Source: Cerrena zonata (taxonomy: Eukaryota > Basidiomycota > Agaricomycetes > Polyporales > Cerrenaceae). Taken from it: DNA of 64,000 nucleotides. Both the position numbers and the translations under genes were made by a program. The stretch is taken from NCBI GenBank assembly GCA_038087015.1, contig JASBNA010000036.1, positions 1-64,000 on the forward strand. The letters run 5' to 3'. Positions 30,837 to 43,205 of this stretch are shown here, one piece after another (position 1 is the stretch's first letter; every line of letters begins with the position of its first letter). The notes under the pieces are model-generated. The model saw nothing but the letters and a program-made list of their open reading frames with translations, was not told the origin of the DNA and did not search any database.

Positions 30837-33800
30837 ATGAGCTTCTCTCCTGCTCTCTTCACCCGTTCGCCCAAAGGCAAGGAACGAGCTCTCGACTCGT
30901 CCTCGGAGTTGTACGACACCGCTCGCTCTCTTCGTCATATAGAGCTTGAAGCTGTCGATGGAGGTTATAGGTTTCTACATGACGCGTGAGTTTCTCTCTC
31001 CCTTTACACTCTCTCCTAGGCTTCTCTACGCGCACCCCAGCGCCATTGTCGCCCTACAAGCACCGAACCCTTGATGCTTATTCCACCTACATCATCCTCT
31101 CCTTTTTTGTCCTCTTCCAAACCTTCACCTTACACATCATCCGTCACTTACCAAAACCCAATCTCCTTCATCTTTCAAATACTCCCCTCTCCATTCACCC
31201 TCTTCACATCCCCCTTTCTCTCTTCATGCCTCTTTAATAAACCCATATACTAACCATCCACCATGTCTATCTACAGCAAGTACTCGCTCCCGAACAGAAG
31301 ACGGCGATCGACTGGCAGGAACAAACGTCAAGATTTTTCGGCTACTGGTGAAGGTCAGGGCGGATCTGATGGTATCGTCCTCCCTATGACACTGGTTGGA
31401 AACTCGGCATACGATGCGTAAGTCTATCCTCTTTTCGACTTGGTTTGCTTTTCCTTCCTTGCCCTGGTCGATCGAATTGTGCCGTTACTCGCTTCTCGTC
31501 AAGCAATCGAACGTCTGGCTTAGCTCTACACTCTACCGAATGTTTACCAACAGTCCTGTCACTGCGTCCTTTACCTCTTCGCCTCAACAACTTGGATTCT
31601 CCCTTCCGTAAACCACTACCCTCTCACGCTTGATGATATTAAACCTTTGCCTTGTCTACGCGCCCGCAATGAACATGACCCATCGACTATTATTCACGAC
31701 ACTAGTCATCGACTAGCATCAAACACTTCCTTGGAGCCGTGACTGTTTCAACGCACTGGGTCAAGACCCTCTCCTTCTCGACGAGTTTCTGCCTCCTTGT
31801 GTCGTTTGTCTCTTTCCAACATCTCTCCTAACGCCTGGGCTCTCTTGCACGATACCTCAGACTTGATTATCTAACTTCGCCAACACACCGGATGTCAATA
31901 CCGCCCACCAACCATCATTCAATGACACCACACCAACCATCTCATACTCTCGGTGACTCGGCGGCGATCTCTGCTTCTCAATTCACATCCCTCACCACTC
32001 TCATGACCTCGACAATCACCTATTTTTGTCTATAGGACATTGCATCAAACCTTTCCCTAGACTCGTGGCTCCTCCCAATACACTCTCTTGTTCGCAGCTC
32101 TTCTCTACCTTGGCGTTCTATACCCTTGCGGTCTTCTAGCCCTCGTATCTCCGAATTCATGCTCCCAGTTGTTGTTCCGCGCAGTGAACGTGGGCAATAA
32201 TTCTTACGTCGCTTCTCCGGACGAGAAATATGCGATTTAGATGGGAACCACTCCTGGGCCTTGTTCTTCGTCTTCTAGGTTGCCACTACCAGCAACGAAC
32301 GCACCTGATTCTCCAGCCCAACATATGGTCTAGCTTGCTTACGAAGTCTCCTCATGGGCAAACCTTACCATCTTCCTAACGCGCTCCAAACGGATTTGAT
32401 TTCCACTCGTCTTCTCACGTCCTTTCAACCCTGTTCAATTCCATTCATTCCCATCTGTCCACTAAACACGCATCATACGATATGCAACTAACTCTTCCCA
32501 CAGGATTTATACCGTTCCCATGCTTGTCGGGAGCAACAAACAAAACTTGTCGTTACAAGTCGATACTGGTTCCTCCGATCTCGTGCGTGCCAATCCTTCT
32601 CTTCTCTCTGTCCTTGTTTCTAATTTTAGCACTTCATTCTCTATTCTTGAAAATGAAATTCAGTGGGTGGCGTCAACATCCTGTTCGACATCATCATGCG
32701 GTCAAGCCAAACCCGCACTGTACGACTCTTCAAACTCAAAACCGACAGGTCGAGACTTTGAAATCACCTACGTAGAAGGAAAAGTCAACGGCCCCATCGT
32801 CTGGGACACCGTTCGAATAGGGGACTACGAGATCGACAACCAAGCCCTAGGTTTGTCCCCCTTCCAACCCTCCTTTCAAATATTCCTGACCTCTTTTCGC
32901 ATAACAGCCTCAGCCACAACCGTCAACGACGAACCCCTTTCGTCCGCATTCAGCGGTATCCTCGGCCTAGCCCTCCCCCTCAACTCCTACATCGCCTCCC
33001 AAATCCCCTCAGGCTCCTCCGACCTCGCAGACGGCGCCGCGTTCTCCTCAAACCTCTTCAGTATCACCCCAATCGCACCTTCTAGCCGTTTCTTCTCGCT
33101 CGCTCTCGAACGTCCCGGGTCCAACAAAATCCCCTCCTTACTCGGAATCGGTCGTCATCCCTCGGGTATCGTCAGCGACCCATCTCAGATCAAGTATGCG
33201 GCACTTCAGAGCGAACAGAGTGGGGATTTCTATTGGAAGGCGGGGATTAGCGCGTTGACGGTGTATGTGAATGGAGAGGCGAAACCGGTACGGTTGACGA
33301 GTGCGAGTGCGAGTGGGGGACCGATTGGTCAACCTACTGCTGTGGTCGATTCGGGGATGCCGATCATCCTTGCGACTCCAGATATCGCGAACGGAATATA
33401 CGGTGCACTAGGGATCGGACCAGGGAGTGACGGACAATGTAAGTACTCTCTCATCTCCCAAAAGCACCTCTAACCTTGTTTCACAGACTACGTCGACTGC
33501 ACAACACCTATCAACATGACGATCACCCTCGACAACCGTCCCGAAATCCCTCTCCACCCACTAGACCTCACGACTCCCACTTCTTCAAGCCCCACAGCCT
33601 GTATAGGCATCATCCAAGCCTACCCAGCCGGGTCCGCCATCGAATCCATCGCAGACATCATCCTCGGCGTCCCCTTCATGCGATCCACGTATACCGTCAT
33701 GGCGTACGACCAACCCGATTCTAATGGTACCTTCCCCAACGCCACTGCACCTACTTCGTCCGGTGGTTCAATCAGCTCTCTCATCAGACCGCGGTTGGGG

Positions 33801-35000
33801 TTGTTGAGTCTGACGGACCCGACGGTCGCATTGGACGAGTTTAACACCGTTAGGGTGTTGAAACAACCTCTCGGGACGGGTAACGGTGCAAACGGTGGTG
33901 CACAAGGTAAATCGGCCGTGGACGCATCAAGCGGAAAGAAAATCAGCGTCGGAATTGCAGTCCTCATCGGTCTCCTCGGATTCTTCGCGCTCTGTTTCGT
34001 GCTCTTCACAGCAAGATGGGCATATGCGCGAAGACGATACCGGCGTGAACGTGCTCTCGGTGGTGGACCGAACGACAGCGGAGATCTCAAGACGGACGAT
34101 CAACTCGTGCAAGACGTTGCTTATCGACTGGCGAGAAGAAGTTCGAGGAGTAACCCATATGGTCCTTCGGAGGATACGTTGCGGGCGTTGCGGTACTCCG
34201 AGTACAAGAGAAGACAAGAGTTGGGCTCGAGTGGGGTGGATAGTGACTACACAGACGATACGGGGCGGACGAGAGTTGGGTTCGGGGACGGGAAGGACAA
34301 GATGGGTGAATTTGGGAAGATGGAGTCAGGCTCAGACCTAGGCGGGGATACACTACATCGACGACACGAATCGGAGGAGAGTGCCGACGGCGACGTAGGT
34401 GCAATCGGTATGGTCGGTACAACAGGCTACCGTGCCGTCAAAACCCACAACCGCTCAGATTCCGAAAGTTCAACAGAGCATCGTCGAGAATCCTCCGGTC
34501 TCCCACCACGATCGCATACGACGAATAGTATCCCTGATGAATACTTCCCTCAACGACAAAGCCAACATGCCCCTTCTCTTCATCAACGAACAGCTTCAGG
34601 CGAACCGAATAGTTCCGCTCCTCTCCTCTCTCACACGCGCAGTGACTCTTACATCCCCACCTTCTCTGATCAAGCAACATATGGATACTCTGACCATCGA
34701 CGTACATCCAGTCGAATGAGCAGGATAAGCCGGATGCCTCCTCCCATGCCATTAGACTTACCTACCGGGGACGACCACATCCACCCGCCGATTCTACCAC
34801 CACCGACAGCTTCGCGTCCTAGTTCAAGAAGGAGAAGCTCCAATACTGGATCGACGATTTCACCACCGCCTGTGGCGAGATTACCACCCGAAGGGAACTT
34901 GCTTGGGTCGCCGTTACCTGGACAGGGATTCGATTTTACGTCTAGGGATGAGATTATTCATTCGAATAATGGGACGAGTGGGCATGGGCAAATGTCATGA
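30837..35000 (+). CDS. Membrane-anchored aspartic protease
   Basis: Model: join(30837..30985,31277..31417,32504..32582,32664..32850,32908..33438,33487..35000), 867 codons with all phases agreeing. The catalytic motifs of pepsin-like (A1) proteases are visible: VDTGSSDLW, split by an intron after the Leu codon, and a second VVDSG in place of the usual DTG. Paired Cys flank both lobes. One membrane segment follows (VGIAVLIGLLGFFALCFVLF, near nt 33950-34010), then a long Ser/Pro/Arg-rich tail of about 330 residues, likely cytoplasmic. An alternative start at 31263 is in frame with exon 2. No signal peptide is seen at either start, so a first exon may be missing. Intron 2 is 1086 nt, very long for this genome. 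Such enzymes act at the plasma membrane or in the secretory path. Confidence 0.85.
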
Positions 35001-36510
35001 TATCGTCTTCACCTGTCTCTCCCTTCGTCCTCTCTGCATTTCATGCCTATCTCGCTATCTGTTCTTATGACCAGTCGAAATTCCCCATTTGTCTCCTAAT
35101 GAAAAAAAGTCGAATGGACACTCGGAAATCGGAACGTGTACCACCACCCCGCCCATCCTATCCTTCCTTTCATCTGTGTAATAGTTTTATGACCTCATAT
35201 CTCTCCCCTCTTTTTCAATCATTCCTCGATATCTCCCATGTCGGCATTATCGTCTAACGTCTTATTCATTTACCCTCACCCATCTTACCCTCGTATAAAT
35301 ACATCCCCCATATATTTCTCTCTCCCTCCCATCTAACGACATTCAATCCTCATCTCGGATGTGTTCCACCCACGGACCTCGTATTACTCTCGGACCCTCT
35401 CCTTACCCAGACTTTTCTCTCTTTCTCTCCATCTCCGGTACTATTTTGGTTTAAAGTGCCTGTTAGTTTCAAGTCCTCTCTACTCATTAGCATTACTAGG
35501 GCATTATTGCACGATCGATCGTTACCTTTCTCTTCAGCTACTCTCCTGTCGCATTTATTAAAGTATATCTTTGTGAATCAAACCGCGTTGAAATGCATAT
35601 TAGATACTAAGGTGTCGACACTCAACGAAGCTGGTATGTCCCGATGCTAATGTGGATAACAACGGACGCCCACTGTGATGGCTTGAGGGTGAGGGTGAGC
35701 GATGGCTTTATGATTCAACAACCATCAACGTGGTTTTGTACTTCTTATTATTCTCGGTAGGTGATTTAGAGTCTGTCAAGACGGCCATGGACATGGTGCC
35801 TAGCGGGCGGTACTCGCTTATCCTGACGTTTGAGAGAGAGAAAGATGTATATTATGTTTTGTCTATCTACTCGATCTACTATAGGACGCCGTGTAATCTA
35901 GATCGATAAGATAAGACATGGAAAACTATCTAGACAGAAATTATCTGAAATTATTCTACGTTATATCCCTGGCTGAGTACATAGGTGTCTCTCGTACTAC
36001 TGAAAAGACTCGACGCGATGATTGTGTGTCTCTATAGTGACCTAAGGTGCGTTCCATAAAACCCTACTATATCTCATCAGCTGTCGCTATACCTTGTATA
36101 TTTACGCTTCCTACAACGCACTAGGGCCCCTGCCTCTCAAGCATTGAATATTAAATACTTGATCAAATACTGCCTCTACGGTCATCATGATCCTTGTCAT
36201 ACGGCCTTCCCCTTGTCATAAACTCGATCTCTTCTAATTGGTTATGTCGCGATCTAATGTGTATAGGATCTCTCGTATTCTTCTCTTCTGTTTACGAAGA
36301 CATGCATTCCCTTCCTAATGATCGAAGACTAACTATCCCAGGCATTCTCTCCCCGACTGCGAGATAAATCGCTATCGGAAGACTCCAAATTCCATTTTTT
36401 ACGATATCGTGCTCATTCGTCTAGCTTGAAACAAGTCCGAGTCCGTTTTGAATCTTTCTACTCGGCTCTGGAGTTTCTGACCGTGGTTTGTCTATCTGTA
36501 GTGTCAAGCC
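35001..36510. other. Intergenic region, no gene called
   Basis: 3' flank of the protease gene and then mixed sequence with no supported coding or RNA feature. Confidence 0.5.
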
Positions 36511-36941
36511 ATGTGGCTTGAGAAAAGCTGTGCTGGTACGGCAACAATGCGACGTCCTTGTCTTTGCTGTCTAAGCCTGTCTCTATATACCCTCTCAACC
36601 AACTATCTGCGATACTCGACACGCTCTCCACCATCAAAGTCGCTCTTCAGCTCGAGAGTCCTATCAAGATTTCTTCTCTGGGTGCCCCTCAACCCGGTGT
36701 GCATGATTCCACCACGAATCATTATAACGACACATATATGCATACAACATTCTTCGTACTCTCAAAATGCTGTCGATCCGAATTTCATCTTGCCACCAGA
36801 CTGCTTGGTGTAGCGTCTGCACGTATCTGGACGTCTACTTTTTTCCAAATTCTATGCGTTCTATTCAACGGCATAGATACCCAGGGTCACGTTTCTGTCA
36901 CCGCCTCTCTGGCTACTTCCGAGATCCCCATTAACCTATAA
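36511..36941 (+). pseudogene. Fragment of the ALQL-SPGA gene family
   Basis: Plus-strand counterpart of the fragments at 28450-29460. QLSAILD...VALQLESPIKISSLGAPQPGVH is readable over about 130 codons. The upstream part (36511-36560) aligns with minus-strand DNA near 28800-28750, so the fragment belongs to the same inverted duplication as the two genes downstream. Confidence 0.4.
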
Positions 36942-36976
36942 AACCCTACATCTCTCGTCCGGTCCTTACTAACCCA

Positions 36977-37462
36977 ATGTCATACTTCAATCACCGACCC
37001 TCTTCCAGCATCCATCAAGTCCCAGAACGACGATGGTGCTGTCCCGCTCATTGTGAAGAGCACGACCGACTCTCGATAGAATATCGGGCCATCGATGGGA
37101 AGGTCGCTGCTCTTCGCAATAAGGCCGTTAGATCGAACGGTATCAGGAACCTTTTTACCATACAGGAGGTTTCTGCTGCGTTGGATGGGATTAATGGAGT
37201 GATCGATGCAATTGATGGGGGAATAACGACTGCGAAGACGTTCCATGATAAGTTTTGCCAGGAGCATGGTGAGTAGCAGTGCAGCTTCGGGGCTATCAGT
37301 CTAACGACACTTGAAACCTTGGCTATAGTTACGAAAGATGTCCATATAACCACTATCAATGAACTCAAAGCCCAGAGAGTCCACACCTTACAAGTAATGT
37401 TCGAGTTGTACAAGAAACTTCAGAGTTTGGATAGTGCGGATGATCGCTCTAGTCAGTTGTAA
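36977..37462 (+). CDS. Small Cys/His helical protein, complete copy
   Basis: Model: join(36977..37268,37329..37462), 141 aa, phases agree (60-nt intron GTGAGT...CTATAG). It starts MSYFNHRPSSSIHQVPE. The WCCPAHCEEH motif offers three Cys and two or more His that could bind a metal. The remainder is predicted helical or coiled-coil (VAALRNKAVR; INELKAQRVHTLQVMFELYKKLQ). There is no signal peptide or membrane segment. The next gene starts 110 bp downstream on the same strand, as in the inverted copy, so the pair has been duplicated as a module. The family is not recognised. Confidence 0.7.
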
Positions 37463-37572
37463 GATCTACTCATTGATGCGACCATATCACTGAGCTACTC
37501 CTGGCTCTACCCTAATAGTTGTTACACAACCACCACAGTACACCCCAGTTGACAAGACGGTGCTCCGAAGTC

Positions 37573-38055
37573 ATGGCTGCTCAAGTAAGGAATTCGACAA
37601 TCTGAATTCCAGCTGTACTAATGCTACTTCAGCTCAACCATCTTCATCTCGAACTCCCTTGATGGACCAGGGAAGGTCACTATTCAAGTTATGACTCCAC
37701 CGACAATCGAGACCTCGAAGCGCAGCGATCACTGATCACTCGTTTGCGCCGCATTTCGGGCAAGCAATTTGGCACTTTCATTCTCTGGCTCCATGCCTTT
37801 CTTTTCCTAGGTGGTATTGGGATTGCACTCGGTTTCTACTTCAACGAATCAGTTGCCGCTATCCTGCGCCAAATATTCACGTATATCTTTGCCGAGTTCG
37901 ACTACCGTGACTTGATGCAAGTTATCGGTGATACATTCAGCTTTTTATGGTGGGCTATAGTAACCACGTTCACTTATGCATGGGAACATCTCCTATTCAC
38001 GTTCACCGTCGTTGTTGTCTGGTGGGGTTTCCATCGTATGTACTATAGGTCATAG
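37573..38055 (+). pseudogene. Small membrane-protein gene, copy with a 1-nt frameshift
   Basis: ATGGCTGCTCAA, short intron (GTAAGG...CTTCAG at about 37585-37632), then a Ser/Pro-rich segment. Relative to the inverted paralogue there is one extra base within CAGGGAAGGTCACTATTCAAG near 37670, which puts the N-terminal exon out of frame with the membrane part. Downstream the frame is open from 37744: two or three hydrophobic segments (FILWLHAFLFLGGIGIALGFYF; FLWWAIVTTF; LLFTFTVVVVWWGF) and RMYYRS at the end. An unrecognised extra splice event could also restore the frame. Confidence 0.55.
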
Positions 38056-38799
38056 AATAGTTGCGCCTTTCATGTACTATAACCGATCCATTCTCTGGTG
38101 ATGACGTTCCGATCATCTTCAACGCATACTACTCACCAGATCTGTGTTCAGTGTTGTGTCAGTAGAGTGTTCGGCGCCGTTAGTTTGAATCTCCATAAAC
38201 AACGAGACAGTGGTAGTGTAAAATACATCGGGAATGTACTATAGTCACAGCATGGAACATAAAGTCTCCTCTCATATTTCCTTCTTGACACCTGAGGCCC
38301 GAAGCTTGAAGGACGACGAGTCTCGGCGAGTCTCGATTTTGGAGCAGAGCGAACCGAAAGAGGTTGCATTATAGATCGGTAGAGCCTGAGATAATTCCGC
38401 ACATAAATATCGAACACCATCACAACGTCCTTGGTGTGAAAGCTAAGTATGTATGAGTCACTCGCAATTATCAGATTCTTGTATGTATACTGGCTCGCGG
38501 AACGGCCGATGACCAGAATCTCCATGCACTGGACTTTGGGGAAAGCAGTGTACGTATGTTTATTCGACTGGAGTAGCCTACGGCATTGACCACGGGTCCC
38601 CGAATGCCCAGAGACTGGAGTGGCCTAGTGAGAATACAACGACCTATTCCTCGGGCTACGCAACGGTCTACTGTCCTCAACCCCTGATGCGTAGTGATTG
38701 ACCTCTACCAGTACGAGCCTGAGATAGCCCGTTCGCTTTGTATAAATTGACAGCGGTTGAGAGGAATTGAACTCATCAACAATATCATCATCTCTTGCT
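38056..38799. other. Intergenic region, no gene called
   Basis: No supported gene. A TATAAA-like element (TATAAATTGA, about 38741-38750) lies about 55 bp upstream of the EthD ATG and may be its core promoter. Confidence 0.4.
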
Positions 38800-39245
38800 A
38801 TGGCTCAATCCAATTCAAACGGACGTGTTCGCGTTATCGCTCTTCTTTATCCACAGGACAGTGTAACCTTCGAAGAATTCGACAAACACTGGTCCGAGAA
38901 CCATGGACCACTCTTTCGATCCCTTGATATCGTGAAGAAGAATCTCCTCAAATACGAGCAGGTGAGTAGCTCACCACATAGCTCAAACATCGTGACCCTA
39001 CTTACCGTCCGTGGCAGATGCATTTCGACCCTACGCAAAATGCCTTGCTTACCCAAGCGGGAGTTGCAGCGAGCCCATTCTACGGGATATCGATATTTGA
39101 AGCCGAGTCCTTCGAGAAGCTATTCGCAGTATTCTCCGACCCTGAATACCTAGCTGTCATCGTTCCAGACGAGAACAAGATCTTCGATCGGAGCAAGACA
39201 CCTCTCATCTGCGGGACGTATACAACTTTCCTGGACAAAGTCTGA
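38800..39245 (+). CDS. EthD-domain protein (dimeric alpha/beta barrel)
   Basis: Model: join(38800..38961,39018..39245), 129 aa, with a 56-nt phase-0 intron (GTGAGT...GGCAG). It reads VIALLYPQDSVTFEEFDKHWSENHGPLFRSL: the EthD/ferredoxin-like pattern with FDKHW followed by HGPL. The C-terminal half (FYGISIFEAESFEKLFAVFSDPEY) is also typical of stress-responsive A/B-barrel proteins. The length is normal for the family. These small cytosolic proteins bind or turn over hydrophobic metabolites; the substrate is unknown here. It stands alone on its strand. Confidence 0.75.
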
Positions 39246-39601
39246 AAGGTTAGTAGCTCCCAATCCGTAAGAAATTCCAAGAGCTAAAATCCTCAAGGTT
39301 AATGAAGGCACGGTCGATACGATGTGTTGTATATGATGGTAATAATATCGTCGACTTGTTTAATATTTATACGGCTTGGTGAAAATATTATCGCTAATGG
39401 ATTACACTGAGTTCACTCCAGCGATGAAGTCTCGAGATAGATCGGTCCTGCCTGAATCAATCATGGTAGTCTGGTGGAGGTCTGCTATTAGAAATAGAAT
39501 ATTGCCTTGGCGATGAATTGAATAGTACACTGAATCACAAGAAATGATAAGAACGCAAACATCCAATAGGGATCGAAACGCAACAAAAGTAATGCCTCAT
39601 T

Positions 39602-41249
39602 CTAGTAGTAGGGATACGACCTAGTCTGTTCAAAAGAGTTTGAAGATGGTAAATCGAAATAAGAGAATTGACGTAACGTAGTTGTGAACTCCAGAATCTC
39701 CTGTGCGCATATCTTGATACCCAGTTTTTCATTCATCGGGTTCAGAAAGGGTCCTCCATCCTTCTCCTCGACTTCCCAGTACAAGATATCCGGATGTGTA
39801 GGTAGATCGAAGATGATGTAACGGAGGGATCCATGTGTGTTTCTAGCGATTCGGGTAGCAAATGTGAGCGACTCATTTTCTAGCTGATCCACCGCTGCCG
39901 CCGAGAGTGGCCTAGGGTTCTTATCCTGCTGGGGTGGAGCGCCTGGGTTGAAGGAACGTAATTTGTCATGCCTCATGAAGTCGAATGAATCGAAGAGTGT
40001 TAATCTGAGAAAGCGCAACGGGGAGGCAGAGGCAAGCCGAAGAAGGTATACCTATCGATTATGAGAGAGATTTAGTGTTATTAGCGTGGGACAGTAAATA
40101 AGTACTTTCCTCAAGGTGGTCCATCGTAATACAATTTGAATTCCGAAATGCGATGGTTAAATCGACATGTGTGACTGCGAGATTGAGTTCTGGTGGGATA
40201 AGCATAGGGAGGATGGACGCCCTCCAGTTTTCTAGATTAAATTGGATAGTCAATCGAGAGGGTCGCGTATTGAGAAGGATGGTCGACCAGGATAATATGA
40301 TACTCTCGTCGTCCTGATTAGATATTCTGAGACTAATATGACGGATACGACATTGCGGAGCCAGTATATACAAGTAGGCAAGAGTACCGGCGAAATAATC
40401 CAGGCTATCCCAATGAATAGCCTTCTGCTTTTCAATATTCTTCTTCCTATGGAACTCTGGTCTCGAAGCGACTGCATGGTAGACGTCGCCATGGTAAATA
40501 AGGTTTCGTAGGCTCGGGAAAGAATCGCATAAAGGATAGACGTCGACCGTCCAGGCCTGTTCGATGCTAAACGTTTTGACTGTCGGGAAGCGCGATGTCC
40601 AAGAATCGGGGGTGAGAAACAAATTCTTGACATGGAGTTCCTCCACTCCACTATTCGCATTCGAATCACTATGAAGAAACGATCGGGGATCACATTTGAC
40701 GGGCTTTCTTCCTGAGACGATGATGGCAATAGTCTTTAGGTTGCGACGAGCTGGTGACAGTTTTATGGTGTATTCGTCTTCCCCTTCCAACAGAAGAAAT
40801 TCATAGGTTGGCAAGGACTGGAAAGCGAGAGGAAATTTTCTATCAAGAGCGAACCACTTGTCAACATGAAACAGCTCCAAATAGCGCAGATCGGAACAAT
40901 GGGAAAGCAACTGGATGAATCTCTGAAAAAGAAGGGTTTCTTCTTCATGTGAGGGTATGTCTGGATCATGTGAATGTATCGGCGTGTAAGAGATGCGTAG
41001 TGAGCGGAGTAAGGGGCCGCGGCGAGAGACGTCACAGTGTATGAAATCGCAGAATGAACGCAGCTGTCGATGTGTCCCATTAAGATTTATTCGGTCGCGA
41101 AGAAGATATGGCATTCCGATATAATATAGTGTTTTGCATGTCTTCATCAGATTAAGAATACGTCTTCTTTCGAGAATCATGGCCATGGTGTTCACGAGAA
41201 CATCATAGCTCAATCGCATATCTTTTGTGGATGCGGAGTGTGCGCTCAC
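39602..41249 (-). CDS. F-box/LRR-like protein
   Basis: The first exon (41249 down to about 40106) gives about 382 residues, starting with an F-box-like segment (MRLSYDVLVNTMAMILERRRILNLMKTCKTLYYIG) and followed by leucine-rich repeat-like blocks (LRSLRISY; LRYLELFHV; LKTIAIIV; VKTFSIEQ). The second exon (about 40051 to 39602) continues with LRFLRLTLFDSF. The obvious intron (donor GTACTT at 40105, acceptor ATCGATAG at 40052) leaves a one-base phase mismatch, so the exact splice, a sequencing error or a frameshift is unresolved. F-box proteins recruit substrates to SCF ubiquitin ligases. This type is heavily expanded in Agaricomycetes. Confidence 0.62.
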
Positions 41250-41711
41250 TCGACGCCGTGCGTTCTGATCTCAGTAAACCCGTTAATAACGTTACGACAA
41301 CAGAAGGCAAAGGTAATGAATCAAACCTGAGACTGGGTCGACATTGACTGGGACTGTGGGGCTTGGGCTTTTTCTCTGATCGTTAGTCGTGCGAGGCGTG
41401 CATTGCAGTGATCCATCGGATTGAAGATTAATATTGGTACCAGTATCCTACTAAGCACTGCTGTGAACGTAAGTAGTATGTTGTGTTGATCTAAGTTTGA
41501 GATGCACATGGTAAATCCTATTTCAGTCTCTTTCTCACGGTAGTCGTTCAGCGCCACGGTCACGGTTGGCATGGATTTGCGTCTAGTACTTACTCAAATT
41601 TATACTTCAGAGGTGCTATGTCGTCGAAGACCACTGAGGTTAAACAACAGTCTACCATAATATATAGAGAGTTCTAATTTATGTGTATACGCTATTTCTA
41701 TCGGGAACAAA
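41250..41711. other. Intergenic region, possible 5' exon of the F-box gene
   Basis: A minus-strand frame at 41321-41572 ends in a Gln/Ser-rich stretch near a possible donor (CAGTCTCAG then GTTTGA). I could not connect it to the F-box exon with confidence. Confidence 0.3.
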
Positions 41712-43205
41712 TTAGTTCCCCTCGAAACTTGAATCCTTGATTGCTCGGCCATCCGCCCTGTCTGAGCTGAGAAGGACTGACGAAGAAGTTTTCTTGGGTG
41801 TTTTTAGTAGCCAATCCACGCCAAGTTCAAAATCTTTGTAAAGCTTCTTCGCCAAAGCCACTGAGGAAAGTGCATAATGCCCTGCGTGCGGGAACCCAGG
41901 ATATCTGACGACTTTTGGATCAACATTTTATTATTCTGGCACAGTCCGTAATAAACTTACTGATCCAATTTAGTTGGAACCCCTGCCGCCTTGAGAATCT
42001 TTTCATACAACAACCCCTCATCTCGTAAGGGGTCGGCTCCTGAGATTTGAAAGTACACCGCCGGTAGACACTTATGATCAGGCGCAAGCAGGACCGAGAA
42101 CCGGGTATCGTTCGGGTCGACATTCAGAGTAGCTAGAAAAACCGTTAAGTTTCAGTATTAGTATACTTGGTGATTATTGCTTGAGACTTACTAAGAGAAC
42201 GATTGATATCTTCACGGGTAAGTAAAGGAGCATTAGCGTTCTCAGACATAGATAATAACTGCGTCTTGTATCTACATGCATCCAACACTAATCAGTGTAT
42301 CAGCACCGTGACCGGGTCCTATACGTACTCCATAGGAATTATGGCATCAGGATGAAGCACCTGTGGCATTTGCAAAAATTGACCAGTGACTTGACGTTCT
42401 GTGAAAAATGGATCATCGCGTGCACGTATGACAACTGAAGCAGCATAGTTTGCCCCAGCAGAACATCCGCCAACGAGAAATCCTTGATTTAGAGAGATGT
42501 TGAAAGAGGACCCATTCTCGATGGACTAGTGCGAGATCCTTTGAGCTGCCCAATGCTTGTTGATATCGAGATGGAATACACAAACCCATTTCAAAGAATC
42601 ATATGCGTCATTGAGACCTATTGGGAATGGAAACTCGGGTGCCAACCTGCCAGTTACCGTAGTATGGTAGCATTGCTAACGAGATACTAGAGCCCTTACC
42701 TATACTCGACGTTCAAGATGACAATACGATGGTTTACGCATATCTTTCGCAGAAAGTAATCATCAGTTTGTATAGACCCCAGGTAATAACCTATCGAACA
42801 TCATTTTAGCTCGTCTGCAGAAGAGTAGTGATAGCTGTATACCTCCACCGTGATACCACACCATGAGGGGGTAGGATCGAGTTAGTTCCCCACTTATGGG
42901 CGTAGGAATAAGACACCGAACGAGGATCTCTCCGCCTTCTACAGCGATCATGCGGTCCTCGACTCGATATTCTGAATCTGACGTATCTTTTAGCATTCAT
43001 GAAGAGTAATAAACATCCGACTGCCAGTGTGGTACTTACCAGAGGGCATATCCTGTTTATAGACTTCCTTCATCCTCTCAGAATAGAAGTCGGTTGCGGC
43101 CCGCATCTCCTCGATTGTTGGAGTTGTCTCAGGAGGAGGGGGCCAAGTAAAAAGGACATCAGCGACCTCGCGATCGAGAGTAGGAAATCTGGTTTGAAAA
43201 TCCAT
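41712..43205 (-). CDS. Fold-3 alpha/beta hydrolase 1 (HSL-like)
   Basis: An eight-exon gene with the same intron phases as its neighbours. It starts MDFQTRFPTLDREVADVLF. Oxyanion motif WYHGGG (near 42840), nucleophile elbow GGCSAGAN (near 42460), acid in ADPLRDEG, and catalytic His in YPGFPHAGH. Each splice I checked keeps the frame. The family (hormone-sensitive-lipase-like esterases) hydrolyses short-chain esters or small lactones in the cytosol; there is no signal peptide. The C-terminus is longer than in the other members, with an added Ser-rich tail after DWLLKTPKK. It is most similar by eye to hydrolase 6 at 56.6-58.0 kb. Confidence 0.85.
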
